Shown in pieces: positions 16,737 to 25,666 of a stretch of DNA of 64,000 nucleotides. A program made the position numbers and the translations under genes. The DNA lies in assembly GCA_001464545.1 (NCBI GenBank), contig LNFC01000025.1:17380-81379 (forward strand). Direction: 5' to 3'. The notes under the pieces were generated by a model that was given only the letters and a program-made list of their open reading frames with translations, did not search any database and was not told where the DNA came from. Numbering within the stretch: the stretch's first letter is position 1; the number at the start of each line of letters is the position of its first letter. The stretch is from Acidobacteria bacterium Ga0077551. GTDB taxonomy: Bacteria; Pseudomonadota; Alphaproteobacteria; Caulobacterales; Hyphomonadaceae.

Positions 16737-16877
16737 CCCTCACCTCCCATTGCTCCGCAATGGGCCCCTCCTCTCCCGGAGGGAGAGGGGTTTGGGACGT
16801 CACCGCTGGCGCTAGGCAACCCCTCTCCCGCAACGCGGGAGAGGAGGGACCCGCCGCGACGCGGTGGGAGGTGAGGG
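16737..16877. repeat. Nested palindromic intergenic element (141 bp)
   Basis: The outer arms are a perfect 13-base inverted repeat: CCCTCACCTCCCA (16737-16749) and TGGGAGGTGAGGG (16865-16877). Inside are further paired blocks, including CTCCCGGAGGGAG-type and CTCCCGCAACGCGGGAG-type hairpins, so the element can fold as a long stem with side hairpins. It ends two bases before the stop codon of the monooxygenase gene. This is the form of a mobile REP/BIME-like element; transcribed, it could also end convergent transcripts. Confidence 0.7.
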
Positions 16878-16878
16878 T

Positions 16879-18081
16879 CTACCTCTCCGCCTTTAACCCG
16901 AGCTTCGCCAGCGGCGATCCCAGCGCGCCGCTGACCAGCGCTGCCAGGACCGGCGGCGCGGGCCAGAGTTTCGAAATGGGCGCCACCAACCGGTCGCGCA
17001 GCCAGGGCAGGATGTCCGAATCCGACTGGTAGACCGGCGTGAAGGCCCAGGTCATCAGCTGGTAGAGCCTCACATGCGAGGCGCGCTGGCGCACATACAC
17101 TCCGGCGATATCCGCCGCCGCGCCGCCAGCCTCGACCGCGCGGGCAAGTGCGTAAGCGTCCAGCAGCGCCATGTTCGCCCCCTGCCCGAGCTGCGGACTG
17201 GCGGCATGCCAGCTGTCACCGAGATGGATCAGGCGCCCTTCGGTGGCCGGCCAGTGCGTGCGGTGGCGATAGCGCGCGAAGGTCAGCTGGTCATGATCCG
17301 TGATCTGATCAACCAGCATAGCCGTCTCCGGCCAGAGGGCCCGCGCAGCATCCTTCCAGTGCACCAGCGGCGCCGCGCGGAAGTCTGCATGCGCATCGCC
17401 GCGGATCGACCAGAAATAGGTGAGGCTCTGACCCGCACCCTCGTGCGAGCGCCCGGACGGCATCACGCCCGCCATCTTGCGCGCGGCTTCGTAGCGCTGC
17501 TCGAGCGCCGTGCGATCAAAGGGACTGTCTGCCGGCCAAGGCAGGGTCGCCCAAAGCGCGCCATAGGGCAGTTCCTTGACCGGCGCCGACGACAGCGGCG
17601 AGCGCACACCCAGTGCATCAATGACAAGGTCAAACGGCCCGTGCGCTCCACTGGCCGCATCCACCAGCGTCCCGCTTTCCGCATTCGCTGCCGTAATGCG
17701 GGCGCCGGTGACGAGACGTGCGCCGCTGGCGATGGCCGCCTCATGGAGCAGCGCAAACAATGTCGCACGCTGGATACCGATCCCGCGCAGGCTGGTACGC
17801 AACGCGCTGTAGCGCACATCCAGCACGGCCCGCCCGGTGTCAGCCGAGACACCCCACAGCCGCGCAATCGGCGCGCCGAGGGCCTCCGCGCGTTCCCGCA
17901 GGCCTATCTGGCCGAGGATGACGAGCCCGGTATCCTGAAGCATCAGGCCGGAACCTACCGGACCGGCAGCCTCGAACTGGTCAAACACCGTCACGCGGTG
18001 CCCCTGCCCCGCCAGCAAGGCAGCAGCCGCAAGGCCGCCGATCCCGGCGCCGGCGATCCCGATGGAAAGTGTTCGACTCAT
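16879..18081 (-). CDS. FAD-dependent monooxygenase (PHBH/UbiH-like)
   Basis: The 400-aa flavoprotein has the dinucleotide-binding motif GIAGAGIGGLAAAALLAGQG at the N-terminus and ends its FAD strand with VTVFDQFE. The second FAD motif is GDSWHAASPQLGQGANMALLDA near residue 290, a variant of GDAAH-x-x-x-P-x-x-GQG. Members hydroxylate aromatic or related substrates with NAD(P)H and oxygen; the substrate is not readable. The start was set at MSRTLSIG; the open frame extends twelve codons further. It is divergent from the SDR gene at 18160. Confidence 0.85.
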   Translation of the reverse strand: MSRTLSIGIAGAGIGGLAAAALLAGQGHRVTVFDQFEAAGPVGSGLMLQDTGLVILGQIGLRERAEALGAPIARLWGVSADTGRAVLDVRYSALRTSLRGIGIQRATLFALLHEAAIASGARLVTGARITAANAESGTLVDAASGAHGPFDLVIDALGVRSPLSSAPVKELPYGALWATLPWPADSPFDRTALEQRYEAARKMAGVMPSGRSHEGAGQSLTYFWSIRGDAHADFRAAPLVHWKDAARALWPETAMLVDQITDHDQLTFARYRHRTHWPATEGRLIHLGDSWHAASPQLGQGANMALLDAYALARAVEAGGAAADIAGVYVRQRASHVRLYQLMTWAFTPVYQSDSDILPWLRDRLVAPISKLWPAPPVLAALVSGALGSPLAKLGLKAER

Positions 18082-18159
18082 CTGCCTGTTTAGCCCTGCT
18101 CCTTGTGTGTTGCGCAAGTCTGCGCGAGAGTGAGTTCCGAAAAGAAACGGGAGAGCGCG

Positions 18160-18891
18160 ATGTCCAAGGGTGCAGCCCTGATTGTCGGAGCCGGCGACGC
18201 GACCGGCGGCGCCATCGCAAAGGCCTTCGCGCGCGAGGGCCTGACCGCCTGCGTGACCCGCCGCGCCCGCAATCTCGATTCGCTCTCCGCTCTCGTTTCG
18301 GAAATCGAAGCGGAAGGCGGCCAGGCGCGCGCTTTTGGCGTGGACGCGCGCGAGGAAGACGCGACGATTGCGCTGGTCGACCAGATCGAGTCAGAGGTCG
18401 GTCCGCTCGAAGTCTGCGTGTTCAATATCGGCGCCAACGTGCGCTTCGGGATCACCGACACGACGGCGCGCGTCTATCATAAGGTCTGGGAGATGGCCGC
18501 CTATTCCGGCTTCCTCGCGGGGCGCGAGGCGGCGCGGGTGATGAAACCGAGGGGCCGCGGCACGATCCTGTTCACGGGCGCCACCGCCGGTGTGCGCGGC
18601 CGTGAAGGATTCTCAGCCTTCGCCGGCGCCAAGCATGCGCTAAGGGCGCTCGCGCAATCGATGGCGCGTGAACTCGGGCCGCAGGGCATCCATGTGGCGC
18701 ATGTCGTCATCGACGGCGCCATCGACAGCCAGTTCATCCGGGAGAACCTTCCCGATGCGGACGAACGCCGCGCGCGCGACGGCCTTCTGATTCCGGACGA
18801 GATTGCAAAGAACTATGTCTGGCTTCACCGCCAGCACCGCTCCGCCTGGACGCAGGAGCTGGACCTGCGCCCTTGGAACGAGACCTGGTGA
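18160..18891 (+). CDS. SDR-family oxidoreductase with Phe in place of the catalytic Tyr
   Basis: The 243-aa SDR begins ALIVGAGDATGGAIAKAFAR, an atypical GxGxxxG cofactor loop. Where classical SDRs have YxxxK it reads FAGAK, within a GREGFSAFAGAKHALRA stretch. The following LAQSMARELGPQGIHVAHVV segment is well conserved in a subgroup I recall as lacking the Tyr. Without Tyr the protein either uses other chemistry or is non-catalytic. It sits beside an acyl-CoA dehydrogenase-fold gene and a crotonase gene, suggesting a role in acyl or aromatic degradation; this is inference. Confidence 0.82.
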   Translation: MSKGAALIVGAGDATGGAIAKAFAREGLTACVTRRARNLDSLSALVSEIEAEGGQARAFGVDAREEDATIALVDQIESEVGPLEVCVFNIGANVRFGITDTTARVYHKVWEMAAYSGFLAGREAARVMKPRGRGTILFTGATAGVRGREGFSAFAGAKHALRALAQSMARELGPQGIHVAHVVIDGAIDSQFIRENLPDADERRARDGLLIPDEIAKNYVWLHRQHRSAWTQELDLRPWNETW

Positions 18892-18895
18892 GAGG

Positions 18896-20065
18896 CTAGA
18901 CCATGCCCGCGTCGGTGGGCAGGCCGAACAGAATGCGGCCTGTCAGTTCCAGCGTCGAGGGGGCGGTGACGATGTGCTGCGTTATGGCATGCGCGTCCCG
19001 GAAGCGGCGCTGCAGGTCGCTGGATTCGAACAAGGCCGCGCCGCCGCCAAGATCGTAGAGCGTGCGGCAGATGTCGGCGCCCGTGCGTGTCATGTGCGTG
19101 CAGGCGAGGCGCAGGTCCGCGCGCGGCGCCATCGGGATGTCGTCCGTCTGCTGAGCGATGGCCCAGACCCGGTCGATCTCCGAGAAGAGGTAAGCGCGCG
19201 CGGCGCGCCACTGCGCTTCGCAGGTCGCATAGGCCGCCTGCATCGACTGGCGCTCTGACAGGGTCTTGGACGAGCCCTGGCTTTTCTTGACCGTGGCGAG
19301 ATCATGGAACGCGTCCAGCGCGCCGCGTGCATTGCCGAGCGCCACGCCGCAGACACCGAGCGCGAGCAGGCCGAAGGCGGGAAACTTGTAGAGCGCGCCG
19401 GTTTCGCGCGGCGTGTCCGAGACGAGCGAAACGGAGCGTCCGGCAGGGACCAGGATGTCCTTCACTTCAAAGTCGCCCGAGCCCGTGCCTTTCAGGCCCA
19501 TGACGTGCCAGGTATCCAGCAGGGTCGCCTGACCGGCTGGGAAGACCATCATCCGCGTATCCGGCGCGCCGGAGGCAAGGCGCTTCATCTCGCCGTTTTC
19601 CCAGAGCGTGCAGCTGCCACAGAGCCAGGTGCAGTTGGCCGAGCCCGAGCCCCACTGCCAGCGGCCGGTGACCCGGTAGTGATCTCCCTCGATGACCGCG
19701 CGGCCCATCGGTGCAAAAACGCCGCCGGTAATGGCCATCGGATCGGCGTAGATTTCCTCGGCAAAGACCGGTTCCATATAGGCCGCGTTGAGCGCCGTCG
19801 TGGAAGCAATCATCGCGCACCAGCCGGCGCTGGCATTCGCGCGGGCAATCGTCTCGGTGATCTCTACGATCTCACGCGGTGTGGATTCTAGGCCGCCGAA
19901 GCGTTTCGGCGTCACCATCCGCAGGACGCCCGTGGCCGCGAGCTTCCGGGCAAGGTCGGCCGGCAGGCGGCGCACCTCTTCCATTTCGGCGGCGCGGGCG
20001 GCGAGTTCGGCCAGCAGTGGCTGGACGGCGGCGATGGGGTCGTGGGTCTGGACGGTGTCAGGCAT
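18896..20065 (-). CDS. Acyl-CoA dehydrogenase-fold flavoprotein (group D monooxygenase-like)
   Basis: The 389-aa protein has the acyl-CoA dehydrogenase fold with a type-2 C-terminal domain. Visible segments include GVLRMVTPKRFGGLE, ASAGWCAMIAST, the substrate-loop region VTGRWQWGSGSANC and TWHVMGLKGTGSGDFEV. These match the subgroup containing HsaA, DszC and HpaB-C2-type flavin-dependent oxygenases, which use reduced flavin from a partner reductase. That a monooxygenase rather than a dehydrogenase is meant is inferred from the WQWGSG and GTGSGDF motifs. No flavin reductase gene is adjacent. Confidence 0.82.
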   Translation of the reverse strand: MPDTVQTHDPIAAVQPLLAELAARAAEMEEVRRLPADLARKLAATGVLRMVTPKRFGGLESTPREIVEITETIARANASAGWCAMIASTTALNAAYMEPVFAEEIYADPMAITGGVFAPMGRAVIEGDHYRVTGRWQWGSGSANCTWLCGSCTLWENGEMKRLASGAPDTRMMVFPAGQATLLDTWHVMGLKGTGSGDFEVKDILVPAGRSVSLVSDTPRETGALYKFPAFGLLALGVCGVALGNARGALDAFHDLATVKKSQGSSKTLSERQSMQAAYATCEAQWRAARAYLFSEIDRVWAIAQQTDDIPMAPRADLRLACTHMTRTGADICRTLYDLGGGAALFESSDLQRRFRDAHAITQHIVTAPSTLELTGRILFGLPTDAGMV

Positions 20066-20195
20066 GACGGGAAGCTAGCCTTTTTCTGCTGCGCTTCAAA
20101 GTGTCCGTTCGGGGACTCACGCCGGGTCAATATTGCTGGCCTGCTGCCCGGCGCCTAAGCTCGCGCCGAAGAACCAAACTCACGGGGTGCGCCAC

Positions 20196-21008
20196 ATGAC
20201 CGACCAATTGCTGGAAACCTTCGAGGACGGCGTCGCCACCTTGACGATGAACCGCCCTGAGGCGCGCAACGCGCTGACCGGCGAATTGCTGGATGCGCTT
20301 GCCGACGCGGTGCCCCGCCTCGCCCTCGACCCGAAAGTGCGGGTTGTCGTGCTGACCGGGACGGGCGCGGCCTTCTGCGCAGGCGGCGACGTGAAAGGCT
20401 TCGTCGCGCAGCCGGCGGGCACCTCGGGCCAGGGCGCAGCCCCCTTCAACATGGAGCAGCGCATCGCCGGCCTGCGGAAAGGCATGGAAACGGCGAAATG
20501 GCTGCATGAAATGCCGAAGCCAACGCTGGCCGTGATGCCCGGTCCGGCGGCGGGTGCGGGCCTGTCTCTGGCGCTGGCCTGCGACATGCGGATCTGTACC
20601 ACCACCGCCAAGCTGACGACGGCCTTCTCCAAGATCGGCGCAAGCGGCGACTATGGCGGCTCGTACTTCCTCACCAAGCTGGTCGGCGAGGCGAAGGCGC
20701 GGGAGCTGTACTTTACAGCCGACGTGATATCGGGCGAGGAGGCCGCACGGCTAGGCATCGTCAACGAGGCGGTCGCGCCGGAACATTTTGAAGAGGCCGC
20801 GAAGAAAAAGGCGCGCTATCTGGCCGGCCTGCCGACCGTGGCGATCGGCTACATGAAGAAGAACCTGAACCTTGCCGCCAGCGCGACGCTTTCCGAGGTG
20901 CTGGACATGGAAGCGGCGCACATGGTGCGCACGATGATGACCGAAGACCACAAGGCGGCCTCGCTTGCCTTCGTCGAGAAACGCCCGCCGGTGTTCAAGG
21001 GCGTTTGA
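20196..21008 (+). CDS. Enoyl-CoA hydratase/isomerase (crotonase family)
   Basis: The 270-aa crotonase shows NRPEARNALTGELLDAL near the N-terminus, the oxyanion-hole loops AFCAGGDVKGF and PGPAAGAGLSLALACDMR, and the FSKIGASGDYGGSYFLTKLVG segment that carries the active-site region. A Glu is not obvious at the usual hydratase positions, so isomerase or other acyl-CoA chemistry is possible. The start was set at MTDQLLETFEDGVATL, the normal beginning for the family; an upstream in-frame start would add 21 residues. Confidence 0.88.
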   Translation: MTDQLLETFEDGVATLTMNRPEARNALTGELLDALADAVPRLALDPKVRVVVLTGTGAAFCAGGDVKGFVAQPAGTSGQGAAPFNMEQRIAGLRKGMETAKWLHEMPKPTLAVMPGPAAGAGLSLALACDMRICTTTAKLTTAFSKIGASGDYGGSYFLTKLVGEAKARELYFTADVISGEEAARLGIVNEAVAPEHFEEAAKKKARYLAGLPTVAIGYMKKNLNLAASATLSEVLDMEAAHMVRTMMTEDHKAASLAFVEKRPPVFKGV

Positions 21009-21012
21009 AAGA

Positions 21013-21360
21013 TCAGAGTTTCAGTTCCGGATGGATTTTCGCTGGGGCCGCATGGCGCCAGGACATCACGAGCGCCGACCGTAGCGTTGTTGCATCGCAG
21101 GCCTTTAGGCGGATCGAGGTCGCCCCCTTCTCACCCCACTTGTTGGGCACCGGGAAGAAGATGTCCGGCTCCGCCTCGCACAACATCCGCTGCTCTTCCG
21201 GCGTCAGGAAGACGTTCGAAAATTCATGGTGCGGCGGCAGGGTGCAGAAGATCTTGCCCTTCGGCACATCGACCCGGAAGCTCGCCCAGTCGAAGTGCGG
21301 CCGCTCCAGCGCGCGGGGCATGGCCAGCGCGGCCTTGCGGAGGTTCGCCGGTGAGATCAC
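21013..21360 (-). CDS. MmcQ/YjbR family protein
   Basis: The 115-aa product starts at a GTG whose GTGA overlaps the stop of the upstream DUF3667 gene, indicating coupled translation. It reads ISPANLRKAALAMPRALE, then HFDWASFRVDVPKGKIFCTL and a C-terminal LRSALVMSWRHAAPAK. This is the MmcQ/YjbR (CyaY-like double-wing) pattern. The family is called DNA-binding in databases, but its biochemical role is not established. A longer open frame in the same phase runs through the upstream gene and is spurious. Confidence 0.75.
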   Translation of the reverse strand: MISPANLRKAALAMPRALERPHFDWASFRVDVPKGKIFCTLPPHHEFSNVFLTPEEQRMLCEAEPDIFFPVPNKWGEKGATSIRLKACDATTLRSALVMSWRHAAPAKIHPELKL

Positions 21361-22463
21361 AGCGACAGCGCGCCCAGGATCACTGCCGTGAGCAGCCCTG
21401 ACAGCAGCACGAAGAGGTAGACCACATCCAGGGTGATCGTCCGCAGCACCGAGGAATAGCCGCTGCGGCCATAGACGACGCGGTGGAGCCGGTAGAGATA
21501 CCAGTTGGAATAGATCAGCAGCGCCAGCATGACCCAACCGGCACCGATCAGCAGCGAGACAAGGAAGCCGACCGACATCGCGAAGAACAGCGCCGAATGG
21601 AAATGCAGCGACACGATGAGATGGTCGAAAAACAGGAACTGGCGGCGCCAGAGATAGGTGAGCGCCAGAAGCAGCGCATAGACCGGCAGCAACACGAACA
21701 TCAGGCGCGGAATCCATTCCTGCGTCTGCCGGGCAAGGCGCGCGGGATCTTCCATCACATCGGCGAATTCGGCTGCCTCTTCATTTCCAGCCTCTCCGGC
21801 CTCGCGCGCGGCATCAATGGCCGACTGCGGCACGAAGCCCGCCCATTCCTCTTCTGCGGTTGGCTCGGCATCGGCCGGCGGCGGCTCGCCCGGGGCTGCG
21901 GGTGGTTCTGGCACCAGGCCCGGGATGCCGCCTTTCCAGGCTGCATCCACATCTTCCAGCACCTTCAGGGCCTGCTGGTATTCCGCCTCGGTGATCTCGC
22001 CTTCCGCGAAGAATTTCTCGACCTCGGCCCGGGCCTCCTCCATCGAGGGCGAGCCGTCGAAATTCACTGTCACCTGCCCGGTGATCAGCGGCATCAGCAC
22101 GAAGAAGATGAGCGAGGCGAGCACATAAAGGCGGAAGGCGGGAATGAAACGTGCCCGCTTGCCGTCCAGATAGGCGCGGGTCATCCGGCCCGGGCGCAGC
22201 ATAAGGTCCGGCAGGGTGCGCGCGATGCGGCCATCGATCGAGAAAAAGGTCTCGAGACTTTCCCCTACAAGCGACCAGAACGGGCGCCGGATACTGAGCG
22301 CGCTCTGTCCGCAGTCATGGCAGAACTCACCAGCCAGCAAGGCGCCGCAGTTGAGGCAGTTCGGGTCGGTCACGGGACCGGTCTTGCCGGCGAGGCCGGC
22401 GGCCGCATCGGCGGCGGCATGCTCGATGGCGGTGTCCGCAGCCGCGCCGAATCCGTCACTCAT
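21357..22463 (-). CDS. DUF3667 membrane protein with zinc-ribbon-like N-terminus
   Basis: The 368-aa protein has two Cys pairs (CLNCG and CHDCG) about 15 residues apart near residue 42, as expected for the DUF3667 zinc ribbon. The family segment FFSIDGRIARTLPDLMLRPG follows, then RFIPAFRLYVLASLIFFVLM as the first helix. A long acidic, Pro/Ala-rich periplasmic or cytoplasmic loop precedes four further helices. The start was set at MSDGFGAAADTA. Function is unknown. Confidence 0.8.
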   Translation of the reverse strand: MSDGFGAAADTAIEHAAADAAAGLAGKTGPVTDPNCLNCGALLAGEFCHDCGQSALSIRRPFWSLVGESLETFFSIDGRIARTLPDLMLRPGRMTRAYLDGKRARFIPAFRLYVLASLIFFVLMPLITGQVTVNFDGSPSMEEARAEVEKFFAEGEITEAEYQQALKVLEDVDAAWKGGIPGLVPEPPAAPGEPPPADAEPTAEEEWAGFVPQSAIDAAREAGEAGNEEAAEFADVMEDPARLARQTQEWIPRLMFVLLPVYALLLALTYLWRRQFLFFDHLIVSLHFHSALFFAMSVGFLVSLLIGAGWVMLALLIYSNWYLYRLHRVVYGRSGYSSVLRTITLDVVYLFVLLSGLLTAVILGALSL

Positions 22464-22605
22464 GGCACCTCTCCCCGTCATCCCGGACAGGTTTTCACAG
22501 GGACTTGGCCGCGGCGCAATCGGCTTCTTGCGTCAGCGGCGGCCAGATATTTGATTGGTCGCAAATTCTTACGCTCAACCGGTGCCCACTTGAGCGGAAT
22601 TTGCT

Positions 22606-23496
22606 CTAGCGAAAAATTTTCGGTTTGTTGGCCTGGAACCGGACACCGGCAGCGCGGTAATGCGGCGCCTTCCCGTCCGGGGCGAGCGCATAGGTCTGCT
22701 CGCGCAAGTACTCCATCAGGCCCCGGCGCTTGCCGGCGGCGTCCAGCGTCTCCGGCGTCAGCGTCTCGCCGACCTCGACCCGCAGCGTCTTGCCCATCCG
22801 GCGGCGCACTTCGCGGAAGACGAGCGCGAGGCGAAGCTCCAGCGACAGGTGCGAGGCGATCTGGAAGAGGCGCGAGTTCTGGCCGTCAAAGAAGATCGGC
22901 GTGACGTGCGCGCGGCTCTGGGTGATCAGCTTGGCCGTGAACGGCTTCCACTCGTCATCGACCGCCAGCGGATCAAACGGGCGCGGCGTGGTCGCGACGC
23001 CGCCGCTCGGAAACACGACGATGCAGCCGCCGCCTTTCACATGCGCGAGCGCCGCCTTGCGCATCGCGACGTTCGCCTCGACGGCTTCGCGTGTGCCGCC
23101 GAAATCGACGGGCAACAGATAGGGCCGCGCTTCGGGTACGCCATCGAGCACGGAATTTGTGAGCACCTTGAAATCCGGCCGCCGCAAACTGATCAGCCAG
23201 CTGATGACCAGGCCGTCGAGCACGCCGAACGGATGGTTCGCCACGACAACCAGCGGTCCTTCACGCGGGATCAGCGCATGCTTGCTGGCGGAGAACTGCA
23301 CATCCAGGTCGAGCAGCCGGATCGCGGCTTCGAAGAAGGGCACATCGCGCGAGAGATCGGCGCGGTAGTGGTGGTAGAGCCGCTTGATCTTGGGCTGGCC
23401 GGACAGCCGCTCCACCGCCTGCACGAGGCGCCGCTTGACCGGATCCTCGAAATAGGCGGCGTAGGAGAGTTCGGGCTCGGTTTCGACGACGCTCAA
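22606..23496 (-). CDS. Lysophospholipid acyltransferase family protein (hemolysin/OlsA-like)
   Basis: The product is 296 aa if translation begins at the TTG whose TTGA overlaps the stop of the upstream acyl-CoA dehydrogenase gene. The PlsC-type motif I appears as VVVANHPFGVLDG and motif III as VVFPSGGVAT, with LPVDFGGTREAVEAN between them. This form occurs in OlsA-like acyltransferases that acylate lyso-lipids at the membrane. The open frame continues far upstream inside the dehydrogenase gene, but that part is not protein-like. Third gene of the metA operon. Confidence 0.82.
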   Translation of the reverse strand: MSVVETEPELSYAAYFEDPVKRRLVQAVERLSGQPKIKRLYHHYRADLSRDVPFFEAAIRLLDLDVQFSASKHALIPREGPLVVVANHPFGVLDGLVISWLISLRRPDFKVLTNSVLDGVPEARPYLLPVDFGGTREAVEANVAMRKAALAHVKGGGCIVVFPSGGVATTPRPFDPLAVDDEWKPFTAKLITQSRAHVTPIFFDGQNSRLFQIASHLSLELRLALVFREVRRRMGKTLRVEVGETLTPETLDAAGKRRGLMEYLREQTYALAPDGKAPHYRAAGVRFQANKPKIFR

Positions 23497-24653
23497 AGCC
23501 GCCACATCCGTGCAAGGTTGTTCTTCTGCATGTCGGACGAGCCGCCGACGATGGGCATGCCGAGCAGGTCGCGCAGGTTGCGCTCTATGTCGTAAGCATC
23601 CGACAAGCCATAGGCCCCGATCACCTGCTGGCAGGCAAGGCCGATCTCGACGCCGGTATCGGCGACATAGAGCTTCGCCATCGCCGTCTCCGCCGAACAG
23701 GGCTGGCCTTCGCTCGCGAGCCAAGCGGCGTGGTAGAGCATATGGCGGCAGGCGGCGAGTTTCGTCCGTGCCGTGACGAGCTTGTGCGCGACCGCCTGAT
23801 GCTTGCCGATGGGCTTGCCGAACTGCACGCGCTCGCCGGCATACTTCCAGGCTTCTTCCAGAGCGGCGCGGGCGAGGCCGTAGGCGACCGCCGTGATCTC
23901 GATTTTCTCGACATCCAGCGCGCGGCCGGCCAGCGCCTCCCAGCCCTTGTTCCACTTGTCGGGTCCGCCGACGATGGCGCTTTCCGGCAGACGGACATCA
24001 TCGAGGAACACGTCCATCGAATGGGTGTAGCGCAGGTTGGCATGTTCGATGGCCTGCATCGTGACGCCCTTGGCGTTCGTCGGCACAAGGACGAACGTAA
24101 GATTACCATGCCGGTCACCCGGCTCGCCGGAGCGGCAGAGGCAGTAGATGTAATCCGCCCAGTCGGCGCCCGTGCACCAGCGCTTGGCGCCCTTGATGAT
24201 AAGTTCGCCATCCTTGCGCTCAACCCGCGTCTCGACGCTCGGCAGGTCGCCGCCAACATTCGGCTCGGACAGGCCGTAGGCCAGGAACAGCTCGCCGCGC
24301 GCGAGCTTTGGCAGCAGCGCCTCTTTCTGTTCCTTTGATCCGTTCTCGGAAATGTTCAGACCGCCATAGAAGGCGGCATGGATATAGGGCCCGGCCATGC
24401 TGGACCCGCCCTGGCACAATTCGTCGATCACGGCGGCAGCGGCGTAGATGTCCTCCCCCTGCCCGCCATATTCTTCCGGGATGGTGAGACCGATCAGCCC
24501 CATCTCCGCGATCTCGCGGAAGAGGGCGCGGTCCCAGGTCGCCGCCTTGTCCCATTCGCGCCGCTTCTCGCGCGGCATCTTCTCGGCGACCCAGCGGGAC
24601 AGCTGGCGGCGGATTTCGGTGACGTGGCCGGGTTCTGGGGCGAAACTGTTCAT
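23493..24653 (-). CDS. Acyl-CoA dehydrogenase family protein
   Basis: The 386-aa flavoprotein shows the FAD/acyl-CoA signatures [17 protein letters not shown] and [17 protein letters not shown]. The interface stretch [17 protein letters not shown] and a C-terminal [17 protein letters not shown] are also present. Near the end it reads [17 protein letters not shown] where medium-chain dehydrogenases have YEG-T, so the usual catalytic Glu at that point is Gly. It overlaps metA by four bases (ATGA) and the acyltransferase gene by four (TTGA), forming a tight three-gene operon. Confidence 0.88.
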   Translation of the reverse strand: MNSFAPEPGHVTEIRRQLSRWVAEKMPREKRREWDKAATWDRALFREIAEMGLIGLTIPEEYGGQGEDIYAAAAVIDELCQGGSSMAGPYIHAAFYGGLNISENGSKEQKEALLPKLARGELFLAYGLSEPNVGGDLPSVETRVERKDGELIIKGAKRWCTGADWADYIYCLCRSGEPGDRHGNLTFVLVPTNAKGVTMQAIEHANLRYTHSMDVFLDDVRLPESAIVGGPDKWNKGWEALAGRALDVEKIEITAVAYGLARAALEEAWKYAGERVQFGKPIGKHQAVAHKLVTARTKLAACRHMLYHAAWLASEGQPCSAETAMAKLYVADTGVEIGLACQQVIGAYGLSDAYDIERNLRDLLGMPIVGGSSDMQKNNLARMWRL

Positions 24654-25585
24654 GGCGCTGTTGTCACCTGCCTGCCGATTTCGTCAAGCGCGAACGGTGT
24701 CGTCTGGTAGGTCTGGTTAATCCAGTTCCCGAACAGCAGATGCGCGTGGCTGCGCCAGCGGTTGAGCGGCGGGCGCGCCGGATCGTCGCCGGGGAAATAA
24801 TTGTGCGGCACCGCGATCGGCACGCCTTGGGACACGTCGCGCTCATACTCCTCCTTCAGGGAGAACGAATCATACTCGACATGGTTGAACATATAGAGGC
24901 TGCGGCGCGCGGCGTCCTGCAGGAGGCAGGGCCCGGTCTTCTCGCAATCGACCAGCAGGTCCAGCGCCGGGCGGGCCGCCACGTCCTCGCGGCGCACCTC
25001 GGTCCAGCGCGAGACGGGGATCAGGAAATCATCCGAAAAGCCGGAGAGGAAGGGCGAGGCGGGTGAGAGGTTCCTCTGCCGGAACACGCCGAAGGCTTTC
25101 TGGTCCAGCTGGTATTTCGGTAGGCAGTGGAAATGCCAGGCCGCGGCCATCGCGCCCCAGCAGATATAGAACGGCGAATGTACATTCGTCCGTGTCCAGT
25201 CGAATATACGCGCCAGCTCTTCCCAGTAAGTCACCTCTTCGAACGGCATTTGCTCGACCGGCGCGCCGGTGACGATGAAGCCGTCGAACTTCCGTTCCCG
25301 GATTTCCTCCCATGTCTGGTAGAAGCTGATCAGGTGCTCGGCGGATGTGTTCCTCGGCTGGTGCCCGCCAACCCGCACGAGCGTCAGCTCCACCTGCAGC
25401 GGCGAGGCGCCGATCAGGCGCGCCAGCTGCGTCTCGGTACGGATCTTGTTCGGCATCAGGTTGAGCAGGCCGATCTGCAGCGGGCGGATGTCCTGGCGCA
25501 CGGCGTCCGTCTCGCGCATCACGGCCACGCCCTCGCGCGTCAGCGTCTCTGCGGCTGGCAGCGTATCGGGAATCCGGATCGGCAT
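24650..25585 (-). CDS. metA: Homoserine O-acyltransferase MetA (acetyl-specific predicted)
   Basis: The 311-aa enzyme activates homoserine for methionine synthesis. It begins [20 protein letters not shown] and contains [18 protein letters not shown]. The active-site Cys is in [15 protein letters not shown], and the His-Glu pair in [10 protein letters not shown]. In [13 protein letters not shown], the position that is Gly in succinyl-transferring MetA is Glu, which is reported to favour acetyl-CoA. The gene is preceded by a SAM-II riboswitch, so it should be shut off when S-adenosylmethionine is abundant. Confidence 0.94.
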   Translation of the reverse strand: MPIRIPDTLPAAETLTREGVAVMRETDAVRQDIRPLQIGLLNLMPNKIRTETQLARLIGASPLQVELTLVRVGGHQPRNTSAEHLISFYQTWEEIRERKFDGFIVTGAPVEQMPFEEVTYWEELARIFDWTRTNVHSPFYICWGAMAAAWHFHCLPKYQLDQKAFGVFRQRNLSPASPFLSGFSDDFLIPVSRWTEVRREDVAARPALDLLVDCEKTGPCLLQDAARRSLYMFNHVEYDSFSLKEEYERDVSQGVPIAVPHNYFPGDDPARPPLNRWRSHAHLLFGNWINQTYQTTPFALDEIGRQVTTAP

Positions 25586-25642
25586 GGCAAAACGTTCCTG
25601 TCGGCCCGCTTAGGACTGCAACGCATCGCATGGGGGAGAAAG

Positions 25643-25659
25643 GCGGGAGCGTGTCCCGC
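25643..25659 (-). promoter_or_regulatory. Hairpin downstream of the SAM-II aptamer
   Basis: On the minus strand GCGGGA-N5-TCCCGC forms a perfect six-base stem between the aptamer and the metA start, followed by CTTTCTCC. It may be part of the expression platform, as a weak terminator or a ribosome-access switch. The T-run is interrupted, so termination is uncertain. Confidence 0.4.
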
Positions 25660-25666
25660 ATCTCGG

